Of a stretch of DNA of 64,000 bases, positions 44,556-52,926 are shown one piece after another. The DNA is from Desulfopila sp. IMCC35006 (lineage in GTDB: Bacteria > Desulfobacterota > Desulfobulbia > Desulfobulbales > Desulfocapsaceae). A model generated the notes under the pieces. That model was not told where the DNA came from and made no database searches. It saw only the letters and a program-made list of their open reading frames with translations. The translations under genes and the position numbers were made by a program. Numbering within the stretch: the first letter of the stretch is position 1; every line of letters starts with the position of its first letter. Where the stretch lies: NCBI RefSeq assembly GCF_005116645.1, contig NZ_SWCM01000008.1, positions 186,001 through 250,000 on the forward strand. Direction: 5' to 3'.

Positions 44556-45332
44556 CTACTGTAATTTCCACTGTGGATTTCTCTTCCCCAAAAAGGCAGC
44601 GACTCCTTCCTTTGCATCATCGGTCGTGCACAGCCGTGCAAAAGCCTCGTTCATAAACTGGAACTGTTTCTGATAATCCATGTCCTCTGACTGATAGAAG
44701 GCACTTTTGGCAATCTGCACCGCTAGAGGGCTTCTTTGCGCCAGGTCTTCCGCCCAGGCCAGGGCTGCTGCATCAATTTCTTCATGGGCGACGACTTTAT
44801 TGACAAGTCCGAGTTCCATAGCTTCCTGGGCTTTTAACAGATTGCCATAAAGAAGCAGCTCCAGAGCTTTTTTACGTCCCACACAACGGGCAACAGGCAG
44901 GATCGGGCCAACACAGTTGAGACCGACATTGATTGCGGTTAGGCCCATCTTGACCCGTTCCGAGGCGATGACCAGATCAGCCGCCGCCGCGAGTCCCATC
45001 CCGTTGGCAGTGGCGACGCCCTGCAATTGGGCGATGACCGGTTTTTTCATGGTGGAAATCGTCACCAAAGGATTTTCCATCCATTCTATCCACTCCCGGT
45101 ATTGTGTTGCCGATTTGCCGGTAAGTTCGTTCACATCGATCCCGGCACAGAAGGCTCGACCGGAACTTTTAAGGAGGATAACCCGAACCGCAGTGTCCGC
45201 TTCCATGGCGAGGAGGGCGGCATGAAGCTCCCCGGCCATCTGGCTGGTGAAGGTGTTTAACTGGTCAGGACGATTAAGGGTTATAACGCCGACATGTTTT
45301 TCTGTAATTTCAACAAGAACTGTTTCGAACAT
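44556..45332 (-). CDS. Enoyl-CoA hydratase/isomerase family protein
   Basis: Crotonase-fold protein of 258 residues. The oxyanion-hole motif SSGRAFCAGIDVNEL (about 55-69) and AQLQGVATANGMGLAAAAD (near 100-118) are clear. A catalytic Glu in the position of the hydratases is not evident in this segment (…MGLTAINVGLNCVGP), so it may be an isomerase or another crotonase rather than a true hydratase. CoA-substrate role in fatty or aromatic acid metabolism. Single gene. Confidence 0.87.
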   Translation of the reverse strand: MFETVLVEITEKHVGVITLNRPDQLNTFTSQMAGELHAALLAMEADTAVRVILLKSSGRAFCAGIDVNELTGKSATQYREWIEWMENPLVTISTMKKPVIAQLQGVATANGMGLAAAADLVIASERVKMGLTAINVGLNCVGPILPVARCVGRKKALELLLYGNLLKAQEAMELGLVNKVVAHEEIDAAALAWAEDLAQRSPLAVQIAKSAFYQSEDMDYQKQFQFMNEAFARLCTTDDAKEGVAAFLGKRNPQWKLQ

Positions 45333-45414
45333 GATATGTTACCTCGAGTAAAAGATTATAGGTTCGAGATGTGACTGAATCAATCCCCATCACTTTTTCT
45401 GTTGCATTATATGA

Positions 45415-45780
45415 TCACCACAGCCGCCACAATACATTCTGCCCCTGCTTTTCTCCTTTGACTTTTTCCATATGGCGCAGCGTTGAAAACTCTCGATGCA
45501 GTTCATCGATGTGCATGCTGCCGCCCAGCTTGTCAAGCAAGGCAACTGGTTCCAGCGATCCTTCCATTTTGAGAATTCGCAGTATCTCCGATTGAACCTC
45601 GGTCAGATGTTTTGTCTCCCCGGTACACTTTTCAAAATTTTTGGCACTGTGCACTGCCCATGGATCGCAGGTTTTCATCGGGGAAAGGGCAATCATATAG
45701 CAATCTTCACAAAAAGTCTGGTTTTGATGGTTTCTTTCGTCACCAGATGCGACGGTAATTCCACATTTATCACAATTCAT
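45415..45780 (-). CDS. Zinc-ribbon plus winged-helix protein, unknown
   Basis: Protein of 121 residues from the ATG at 45780, which has GGAGG upstream at a good distance. MNCDKCG (3-6) and CEDCY (near 26) give a four-Cys zinc ribbon, followed by a short Cys-containing linker and a helical C-terminus (ILRILKMEGSLEPVALLDKL...) that resembles a winged helix. It may be a small transcriptional regulator or adaptor. It lies just downstream of the XRE-cupin gene on the same strand. Confidence 0.65.
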   Translation of the reverse strand: MNCDKCGITVASGDERNHQNQTFCEDCYMIALSPMKTCDPWAVHSAKNFEKCTGETKHLTEVQSEILRILKMEGSLEPVALLDKLGGSMHIDELHREFSTLRHMEKVKGEKQGQNVLWRLW

Positions 45781-45807
45781 CTTTGCCTCCATACTTTTAT
45801 TGTTTAT

Positions 45808-46332
45808 TCAGTTATGGTGCATCAGGAAAAATTCAGCATCTTCGATAATGTCAAACCTGTGCTCCTGCAGGGCCTTGAACCGCATGGCCATGCCCGGTCC
45901 TAACTCATACAACTGGCCGGCAACAGCGACCCTGACTCTGCCTGAACGAATGAGACACACCTCGGCGGTATTTTCATGATATTCTGGATTTGCGAGATAC
46001 TCGAGGCCACCGCCGGCCCGGATGTGGAAGATCTCGAAATTGGGAAACCAGATGTGATTGACATTCATTCCTTTTTCCTGAAAGGCTTTGACGACAGGTT
46101 CTTCACACCGGGCCACCTCAGCGAGCCTGATCAGCTCGCTGGACGACAAATGAAAAACACTGCTCAGCGCCTGAATAGTATCTAGGGTCGGGTTGCCGCC
46201 GCCGCTTTCTATTTTCGCAATGGTTGCCCTGGTCATCCCGGCCTTTTGCGCGAGCTGCTCTGCCGTGAGTCCCTGTTTGGTCCGGAGGGTTCGAATGACT
46301 GAAAAATCAAATTTTGCGTTATCTGACATCAA
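45808..46332 (-). CDS. XRE-family regulator with C-terminal cupin
   Basis: Protein of 174 residues. HTH of XRE type at about 14-68 (LRTKQGLTAEQLAQKAGMTRATIAKIESG) and a cupin at about 95-170 (HIRAGGGLEYLANPEYHENTAEVCLIRSG). Such proteins bind a small ligand in the cupin. Two ATG codons at the start (46332 and 46329). It probably binds the palindrome at 46354-46382 just upstream and controls its own promoter. Confidence 0.9.
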   Translation of the reverse strand: MMSDNAKFDFSVIRTLRTKQGLTAEQLAQKAGMTRATIAKIESGGGNPTLDTIQALSSVFHLSSSELIRLAEVARCEEPVVKAFQEKGMNVNHIWFPNFEIFHIRAGGGLEYLANPEYHENTAEVCLIRSGRVRVAVAGQLYELGPGMAMRFKALQEHRFDIIEDAEFFLMHHN

Positions 46333-46353
46333 TTATTTCTCGATGGAATGTTA

Positions 46354-46382
46354 ATTATAGTAGACGAAATATAAACTATAAT
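46354..46382. promoter_or_regulatory. Operator-like palindrome upstream of the XRE-cupin gene
   Basis: ATTATAGT (46354-46361) and ACTATAAT (46375-46382) form a perfect 8-bp inverted repeat separated by 13 bases, 21 bases before the ATG. The -10-like TATAAT is inside it. A likely autoregulation site. Confidence 0.6.
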
Positions 46383-46560
46383 TCGCCAAAGAAAACACTT
46401 TTTTTAATGGGCAAGCGTATGGATGCAACGAACATGCTGGAGAACGTTTACGATTCTATCAATCTCAGGTATTCTTATGGACAACGTGGCGTCCCATTGA
46501 TCCTCTTCAACAGAAGAATTGCCTCAACACCGTACATTTCATTGCGCAAAGGAAATAAAG

Positions 46561-46962
46561 ATGTGTAAAGACACAGCATTTTTATTAGCATTTTTTGTCA
46601 TTGTTTTTAGCCAGTTATCCTCGGCTCAGGCCGGGTACAATTTATCACCCGATGATATTGCGGTGATTCAGCGTGGATATCGACTCTATCAGAGTGGGGA
46701 TGTTGCGGGGGAGTATGCTGATGGCAAATATACAGATCCCAACCTTGACACGAAAGTGTTGGATTTTTGGACGAATGGCAGATTTGCCAGATATGATCGC
46801 GATGGCGATGGCCACCATGAAACAATTCTGGCGATAACCCGTCAGCGATTATTTTATATTGGCACCATCGATGTGCATGGAATATTTATCGATGTGGGCC
46901 AGGACCACCCGGAGTTTCTCCATAAATCAATTATTGACTTTGTCAAAACTCTGCCGAGATAA
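46561..46962 (+). CDS. Small secreted protein with an EF-hand-like loop
   Basis: Protein of 133 residues from the ATG at 46561 (AAAGGAAA upstream). A signal peptide of about 23 residues ends near SSAQA. The mature part holds YDRDGDGHHE (near 80-90), a D-x-D-x-D-G calcium-binding type loop. It has no other recognisable domain. Function unknown; a periplasmic or extracellular place is inferred. Confidence 0.7.
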   Translation: MCKDTAFLLAFFVIVFSQLSSAQAGYNLSPDDIAVIQRGYRLYQSGDVAGEYADGKYTDPNLDTKVLDFWTNGRFARYDRDGDGHHETILAITRQRLFYIGTIDVHGIFIDVGQDHPEFLHKSIIDFVKTLPR

Positions 46963-47013
46963 ACAGAAGATCTCCCTGGTCAGACTGTGGCGATCTTCTG
47001 TTGCATCATTGTC

Positions 47014-48045
47014 TCAGCCAAGAATTTCGGCATAGACGCGCATAAAGTTGCCGCCCAGAATGGCGATGATTTCCCCGTCCTTATAGCCCCGTCTAATTAG
47101 TCCGGCGGTGAATTCTCCGAGACCTGCATGGGTCTTGATGACATCACGGCTATCAAGGGATTTCCCTACCTGGAGAAAGTCTTTGAAACTGTCGCACAGG
47201 TCGAAGCCGATACCGACGTGGGCAATGCCGACCCTATGGACGATGTGATCCACGTGATCGATGAAATTGTCGATGGTGGCGTTCGTATCGCCGGCACGGA
47301 TGAACTGGTTGACGGAATTCATCCCGATGACGCCGCCTCCTTTGGCGATTGCGGCAATCTGTTCATCGCTGAGGTTCCGCATGGTCCCCGCAAGTGCCCG
47401 GCAGTTTGAATGGGAGGCGATAAGCGGTTTCGTGGCAACGGACATAACATCCCAGAAACCTTCATCATTGATATGGCTGACGTCGATAAACATGCCCAGT
47501 GCCTCTGCCTTTTCAATCAGCTCCAGGCCAAAAGGCGTTAATCCTCCTTTATGACCTTCCCTGGTCTGTTTAAAAAAAGCGCCGTCTCCCGCATAGTTGC
47601 GCCGGCTCCAGACCAGGCCGAGCCCCCTTACGCCAAGTTCATAAAAGATGCGGAGCAGCTGTATGTCATTTTGCAGTGGATCCGCTCCTTCCAGGGAGAG
47701 GAATAGGCCAATTTCTCCGGCGGACCGGGCCGCACGGGCTTCGGTTGCCGTGCGGCACAGCCGGAATTCTCCCGGGGTTTCCTCAATCTCTTCATGCAGG
47801 TAACTGATCTGGTCCAGAGCTCGCCTGAGTCCCATCTCCGGCAGGAAAAAGTTATGGATGAAGATTGCCGAGACGATAAGATCGAGACCACCGGTTCGAA
47901 AATCCTGCAGGTAGCTCTTCTCAATTATTTTTTTCTGGCCGCGCTCCCGCCGATTGGCTACTTCATAGGTGAGATCGAAATGGGCATCGACGGTAAAGGC
48001 CCGGCGATGAATGTCCGCCACCTGATCAAGAATTTTTTTATCCAT
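47014..48045 (-). CDS. Membrane dipeptidase-family (M19) peptidase
   Basis: Zinc dipeptidase of 343 residues in the renal-dipeptidase family. TVDAHFDLTYE (near 19-27) has the H-x-D metal motif, LSLEGADPLQ the bridging Glu, and IDVSHINDEGFWDV and IASHSNCRALAGTMRNLSDEQ the remaining His ligands. No signal peptide, so it works in the cytoplasm on imported dipeptides. It starts 28 bases after the epimerase gene and is the last gene of the dpp operon. Confidence 0.9.
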   Translation of the reverse strand: MDKKILDQVADIHRRAFTVDAHFDLTYEVANRRERGQKKIIEKSYLQDFRTGGLDLIVSAIFIHNFFLPEMGLRRALDQISYLHEEIEETPGEFRLCRTATEARAARSAGEIGLFLSLEGADPLQNDIQLLRIFYELGVRGLGLVWSRRNYAGDGAFFKQTREGHKGGLTPFGLELIEKAEALGMFIDVSHINDEGFWDVMSVATKPLIASHSNCRALAGTMRNLSDEQIAAIAKGGGVIGMNSVNQFIRAGDTNATIDNFIDHVDHIVHRVGIAHVGIGFDLCDSFKDFLQVGKSLDSRDVIKTHAGLGEFTAGLIRRGYKDGEIIAILGGNFMRVYAEILG

Positions 48046-48073
48046 AGTATGTTTTAAAAGAAAAGGATGTTGT

Positions 48074-49147
48074 TTACCTGGCGATTGCCGCTATGCCAAG
48101 ACCGGGTGTCTCGGGAATTATAACTCTGGCACCCTGGTAGGAAATACCGCCCTGTGCTGGATTGAAACTGCAGAATAGTGCGGCGTCAAGATCCGCGCGG
48201 CCGATGATCGTCCGGCTGGCAGCAAGATGGGCTGCCGCCGTCACGCTGACGTGGGATTCCATCATTGAGCCGATCATGCAGGGGATACCGGCGGTTTCGG
48301 CAATGGCAATAATCTTCAGGGCATTGTAGATGCCGCCGCATTTCATAAGTTTGATATTGAGCCCATCCACTGCGTGCATGCCGACCAGCTGCAGGGCATC
48401 CTGAGCAGAAAAAATGCTCTCATCGGCATAGACCGGGAAGGCGACATTATCCCGGACATAACGCAAGCCTGCAAAGTCACGGGCCGAAACGGGTTGTTCC
48501 ATAAGCTCGATGGCAATTCCTCGGCGTTCCAGCTCTCTGCCCACCTGCACCGCTTCCTTACCACTCCAGCCCTGGTTGGCATCGATCATGATCGGTATTT
48601 CGCTGCCGACAGCATCGCGGATGGACTGGAGGCGCTGGATGTCCAGTTTGGGGTCGCCGCCAACCTTTATTTTCAGGGTGGTAAATCCCTGGCCGACCTT
48701 TTCTGTACTTTCGGCGGCCATCTTTTCCGGGCTGTCGATACTGATCGTCATATCCGTTTGAACATCATGGGTTCTGCCGCCCAGCAGCTGGAAAAGAGGA
48801 ATATTCAGCGATTTTGCCATCAGGTCGTAAACGGCCATGTCCACGGCCGCCTTTGCCGACATGGAGCCAATCAGACAGTTGTTCAGGCGCTGCAGGATAT
48901 TTTCCGAATGGTCGATGTCCATACCGACAATATTGTCACGGATATGTTCAATCCCGCCGATGATGGAGGAAACGGTATCGCCGGTGATTACCGCCGCCGG
49001 GGCTGCGCCGCCAAACCCAACCAGACTGGAATCGGTGTGGACTGTGACTAGAACATTTTTGACCTCACTCACCGTGCGCAGTGCGGTCTTGAAGGTGGTG
49101 ATGAGGGGGATGGCAACAACCTGAATTTTGATATCGGTAATTTTCAT
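48074..49147 (-). CDS. Dipeptide epimerase, enolase superfamily (L-Ala-D/L-Glu epimerase-like)
   Basis: Enzyme of 357 residues with the muconate-lactonizing subgroup pattern: KIKVGG (acid/base Lys near 164), MIDANQGW, MEQPVSARD, VYADESIF for the metal acids, and LNIKLMKCGG with the second catalytic Lys near 270. Such enzymes invert the second residue of dipeptides such as L-Ala-D-Glu from murein. Sitting between dpp transport genes and a dipeptidase fits murein-peptide use. Substrate set is inferred. Confidence 0.85.
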   Translation of the reverse strand: MKITDIKIQVVAIPLITTFKTALRTVSEVKNVLVTVHTDSSLVGFGGAAPAAVITGDTVSSIIGGIEHIRDNIVGMDIDHSENILQRLNNCLIGSMSAKAAVDMAVYDLMAKSLNIPLFQLLGGRTHDVQTDMTISIDSPEKMAAESTEKVGQGFTTLKIKVGGDPKLDIQRLQSIRDAVGSEIPIMIDANQGWSGKEAVQVGRELERRGIAIELMEQPVSARDFAGLRYVRDNVAFPVYADESIFSAQDALQLVGMHAVDGLNIKLMKCGGIYNALKIIAIAETAGIPCMIGSMMESHVSVTAAAHLAASRTIIGRADLDAALFCSFNPAQGGISYQGARVIIPETPGLGIAAIAR

Positions 49148-49178
49148 ATGTTTTTCTTATGGCGAAGGATAAGTTCAA

Positions 49179-49952
49179 CTAGTAATCCTGAAACTGATCG
49201 ATAGCTGCTCGGTCATACCCCTTGCTGGCAACGAGGAGTTGTCTGGTATAGCGTTGTTTGATATCGCCGCTCCGGAGCTGGTCGCAGCTGAGTGCTTCCA
49301 CCGTTGCGCCCTGGCTCATGACCAGGATGTTATCGCACATATGGGAGACAACAGCCAGGTCGTGACTGACCAGAATAGAGGTGAGATTTCGTTTTTTGCT
49401 GATATCCTGGAGCAGGTTAAGAATTTCTGCCTGGATGGACACATCGAGCGCCGATGTCGGCTCATCGAGCAGGAGGATTTCCGGCTCAAGAATCAGGGCG
49501 CGGGCAATGGCCACCCGCTGCCGCTGGCCTCCGGAAAGCTGGTGCGGGTAACGAAAACGAAATTGTGGTCCGAGACCGACCTCACCGAGGACCTTGACGA
49601 CTCGGAGGTTGGCATCGCCCAGGTGGTGGATGTTCACCGACTCTTTCAGTGTCCTGTCGACGGTGTGCCGGGGATGCAAGGAACCATAGGGGTCTTGAAA
49701 AACCATCTGCACCTTGCGGTAAAATGATTTGGGTCTCCGGTGGCTGAGTCTCTCCCCGTCAATCTCAATTTCGCCTTGCCAGGTGTTGATGAGCCCGGCA
49801 ATACAATTGAGAACCGTTGATTTTCCGGAACCGGATTCGCCAACGAGGCCGAAACTTTCCCCTTGGCCAACGGTGAACGATACATTTTTGACTGCATGAT
49901 TGAGGTCCAGGCCGTGGCCGAAAATGACATGAAGATTATCGACTTGCAGCAT
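49179..49952 (-). CDS. dppF: Peptide ABC transporter ATP-binding protein (DppF-like)
   Basis: ABC ATPase of 257 residues. GESGSGKST (Walker A), [15 protein letters not shown] (signature) and [12 protein letters not shown] (Walker B) are intact. Start ATG 49952 lies 4 bases after the dppD stop; the longer frame to 50042 is shadowed by dppD. Second ATPase of the opp/dpp transporter. Confidence 0.9.
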   Translation of the reverse strand: MLQVDNLHVIFGHGLDLNHAVKNVSFTVGQGESFGLVGESGSGKSTVLNCIAGLINTWQGEIEIDGERLSHRRPKSFYRKVQMVFQDPYGSLHPRHTVDRTLKESVNIHHLGDANLRVVKVLGEVGLGPQFRFRYPHQLSGGQRQRVAIARALILEPEILLLDEPTSALDVSIQAEILNLLQDISKKRNLTSILVSHDLAVVSHMCDNILVMSQGATVEALSCDQLRSGDIKQRYTRQLLVASKGYDRAAIDQFQDY

Positions 49953-49956
49953 AGTC

Positions 49957-50829
49957 TTACTTCCCGCCGGCTGTTGCTGAAAAATCGGCGTCAAGCCAGG
50001 AAGCATCCCTTTGCAGGGTCGAAAGTTTGCCTTTGTCGCCATCTATTCTCGGCAGACAATTCAGCAATCCCCTGGTGTAAGGGTGGGTCGACTGGTGCAG
50101 GTTCGCCGCATCGACAACTTCCATGATCCGTCCTCCGTACATGATAATGATTCGGTCGCAAAAGGATGCCACCAGCTCCAGGTCATGGGAAATAAAAATC
50201 AGGCCCATGCCGCGCTGGGTCACCAGGTCGTCGAGTATTGCCAGCACCTGGAGCTGCACCGTAACGTCCAGGGCAGAGGTCGGTTCATCGGCGATAAGCA
50301 GGCTTGGTTCGGGAATGAGCATCATGGCTATCATGATGCGTTGTCCCATGCCGCCGGAGACCTCATGGGGATAGAGACGATACACCTGTTCAGGATTTCT
50401 GATCCTGACCGCGGTGAGCATCTCGAGAGTCTGTTGGCGCGCCTGCCGCCTGGGAACCTTGCGGTGAATGGTATAGGCCTCCCTGATCTGCTCCCCGACT
50501 GTTCGCACCGGGTTGAGGGAATATTTGGGATCCTGCATGACCATGGAAATTTGCCTGCCCCGGATCCGGCGCATCTCTTGTTCTGAAAAAGAGAGCAAAT
50601 CTTTTTCTTGGAAGGTGATCGCCGTCGCATGAATGTGGGCATAGGGGGGCAGGAGGCGCAGGATCGCCCGACCGGTGACCGATTTGCCGGAGCCGGATTC
50701 ACCGACAATACCGATTTTTTCGTGACCAAGGGAAAAGCTGACATTTTTTACCGCACAGACCTCGCCTCTGGGGGAAGGGAAGGAGACGGTGAGGTCTTTG
50801 ACGTCGAGGAGGTGGCCGCTGTCGTTCAT
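49957..50829 (-). CDS. dppD: Peptide ABC transporter ATP-binding protein (DppD-like)
   Basis: ABC ATPase of 290 residues with [30 protein letters not shown] and [14 protein letters not shown]. The SGGMGQRI signature and C-terminal RPI-like block HPYTRGLLNCLPRI match DppD/OppD. It overlaps the dppC stop by one base. Confidence 0.92.
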   Translation of the reverse strand: MNDSGHLLDVKDLTVSFPSPRGEVCAVKNVSFSLGHEKIGIVGESGSGKSVTGRAILRLLPPYAHIHATAITFQEKDLLSFSEQEMRRIRGRQISMVMQDPKYSLNPVRTVGEQIREAYTIHRKVPRRQARQQTLEMLTAVRIRNPEQVYRLYPHEVSGGMGQRIMIAMMLIPEPSLLIADEPTSALDVTVQLQVLAILDDLVTQRGMGLIFISHDLELVASFCDRIIIMYGGRIMEVVDAANLHQSTHPYTRGLLNCLPRIDGDKGKLSTLQRDASWLDADFSATAGGK

Positions 50830-51758
50830 CAGTTGTCACTTTTCGGGTCGAGTACTTCCCGCAGCCCGTCGCCAAGAAGATTAAAGGCCAGGCTGACGAC
50901 AAAAATAGCTGTGCCCGGCATGGTGATAAGCCACCAGTGATCAATGATGTAGGCCCGGCCGGTGGAGGTCATTGCCCCCCATTCCGGCGAAGGCGGCTGG
51001 GCGCCGAGACCGAGAAATCCGAGTCCGGCGGCGGTCAGAATGATCCCGGCCATATCAAGCGTTATCCGGACGATCAGCGAGGAAATACACAATGGCATGA
51101 TATGACCGGTAATGATCCGTATCGGTCCTGCACCCTGGAGCCGGATGGCCTTGATAAAATCACCATTTCTGATGGTGATTGTTTCCCCTCTGGCAATTCT
51201 GGCATAGGGTGGCCACGAGGTAATGGCAATGGCGATAACGGCGTTCTCGATTCCCGGGCCAAGTGCGGCGACAAAGGCCAGGGCCAGGATAAGTTTGGGG
51301 AAGGCCAGGAAGATATCGGTAATTCGCATCAGGATGGTATCGATGAGACCGCCGAAATAGCCTGACACCGTACCGATGATGATTCCTACCGGAGCAGCGA
51401 TGATGGCGACCAGGCCAATAACGTAGAGCGTCAGGCGGGACCCCCAGACAATACGGCTGAAAATATCTCTGCCTACCTCGTCGGTACCGAAATAATGGGC
51501 GGCCGACAAAGGCTGCAGCCGATTAACAAGATTGGTGACAAGGGGGTCGCACGGTGCGATGTACGGCGCAAAAAAAGCAATGAGGATCAACGCTGCGATG
51601 ATCAAAAGACCGAATACCGCCAGGCGATTTTTCAGAAACTCAGCTAATCCCAGGTAGGTGCGACCGGCTGCCGCCTGGAATGGTGATGCCGGGGAGTCGC
51701 TCAGCAACCAGTGTTGCCATCGCCTGGTGCTGCTCATATTTCGGGTCGGTTTTGTCAT
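50829..51758 (-). CDS. dppC: Peptide ABC transporter permease (DppC-like)
   Basis: Permease of 309 residues with N-terminal helix near 38-58, PLSAAHYFGTDEVGRDIFSRIVWGSR (family motif HxxGTDxxGRD) and the EAA loop AIRLQGAGPIRIITGHIMP. I prefer the ATG at 51758; a TTG at 51782 in the same frame is possible. It lies 30 bases after dppB. Confidence 0.9.
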   Translation of the reverse strand: MTKPTRNMSSTRRWQHWLLSDSPASPFQAAAGRTYLGLAEFLKNRLAVFGLLIIAALILIAFFAPYIAPCDPLVTNLVNRLQPLSAAHYFGTDEVGRDIFSRIVWGSRLTLYVIGLVAIIAAPVGIIIGTVSGYFGGLIDTILMRITDIFLAFPKLILALAFVAALGPGIENAVIAIAITSWPPYARIARGETITIRNGDFIKAIRLQGAGPIRIITGHIMPLCISSLIVRITLDMAGIILTAAGLGFLGLGAQPPSPEWGAMTSTGRAYIIDHWWLITMPGTAIFVVSLAFNLLGDGLREVLDPKSDN

Positions 51759-51788
51759 ATTATTCAGGGAGTACCGGGGCAAATACCG

Positions 51789-52829
51789 TCAGCGGGCCCG
51801 GGGATCAAGGACTTTGTACAGAAAATCCGAGAACAGGTTGACCCCTAAGAAAATGGTTCCAACGACGATCGTGCTGCCGAGTACCGAGTTCATGTCAGCA
51901 TTCAGTAATGATTTGGTAAGATAAAGGCCGAGGCCGGGCCAGGCGAAAACCGTTTCTGTCAGCACCGATCCCTCGAGCAGGGTACCAAAGCTGAGCGCGA
52001 CAACGGTGATAAGCGGTATCGCGCAATTGCCCAGAGCATGCCCCCAGATAACCCGCCATTCGGCGACTCCTTTAACGCGGGCAGTCAGAATATATTCCTG
52101 CCGCAATTGTTCGATCATAAACGATCGCGTCATCCGGGAAAGATAGGCCATGCTGTAATAGCCGAGCAGGGTTGCCGGCATGATAATGTGGGCCAGCGCG
52201 TTCCAGAAAATATCCCATTCCCGCGCGATGATGCAGTCTATCAGCATAATACCGGTAACCGGATCAACGATATCTTCGTAGAAGACATCAATTCGTCCCG
52301 GACCGGGCAGCAGGTCGAGCTTGGCATAAAAAACAATCAGTGCCAGCAGCCCCAGCCAGAAAATGGGCAGTGAATAGCCGAGAAGGCCGATAACGCGGGT
52401 AATATGATCAAGAAAACTGCCTCGTTTTACCGCGGAAAATACCCCCAAGGGGATGCCGACGAAAATGCCGATACATGTGGCGATAACGGCCAACTCGAGT
52501 GTTGCCGGGAAGACCCGCAGGATATCCTGCAGGACGGGTTTTGCGGTCAGCACCGAGGTGCCGAGATCGCCGTGCAGAACGCTGCCCATGTAGATGAAAA
52601 ACTGTCGCCAGACCGGCAGGTCCAGGCCCATCGCCAGGCGTGCCTGCTGATAAACTTCAGGCGAGGCTTTATCGCCCACAACCGCCAGGACCGGGTCGAT
52701 GGGAACCACTCTGCCGATCAGGAAGGTGATAAACAGCAGACCGAAAAAGGTGATGGCCACCATGATCAGGAGTCGCACCGTCTGGTGGGTAGCTTTTTTG
52801 ACGCGTCTTATGGTAAACAACTGAAGCAT
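51789..52829 (-). CDS. dppB: Peptide ABC transporter permease (DppB-like)
   Basis: Permease of 346 residues with about six helices and the EAA loop ARVKGVAEWRVIWGHALGN. GLDLPVWRQFFIYMGSVLHGDLGTS is the usual DppB segment. It starts 97 bases after the dppA stop, with an internal hairpin in the gap. Confidence 0.9.
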   Translation of the reverse strand: MLQLFTIRRVKKATHQTVRLLIMVAITFFGLLFITFLIGRVVPIDPVLAVVGDKASPEVYQQARLAMGLDLPVWRQFFIYMGSVLHGDLGTSVLTAKPVLQDILRVFPATLELAVIATCIGIFVGIPLGVFSAVKRGSFLDHITRVIGLLGYSLPIFWLGLLALIVFYAKLDLLPGPGRIDVFYEDIVDPVTGIMLIDCIIAREWDIFWNALAHIIMPATLLGYYSMAYLSRMTRSFMIEQLRQEYILTARVKGVAEWRVIWGHALGNCAIPLITVVALSFGTLLEGSVLTETVFAWPGLGLYLTKSLLNADMNSVLGSTIVVGTIFLGVNLFSDFLYKVLDPRAR

Positions 52830-52879
52830 TTATAGCGGATGATTAAAGAATAGTAAAATTGTCAACCTGGGAAAAATAC

Positions 52880-52916
52880 CAAGGCCCGTCTGCCCCCAAA
52901 AGGCAGACAGGCCTTG
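52880..52916 (-). terminator. Hairpin between dppA and dppB
   Basis: CAAGGCCCGTCTGCC (52880-52894) and GGCAGACAGGCCTTG (52902-52916) form a 15-bp stem with one mismatch, followed on the minus strand by TATTTTT. As in other binding-protein-first operons, it may stop part of the transcripts so that dppA mRNA exceeds the rest, or protect its 3' end. Confidence 0.7.
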
Positions 52917-52926
52917 ATTATACAGC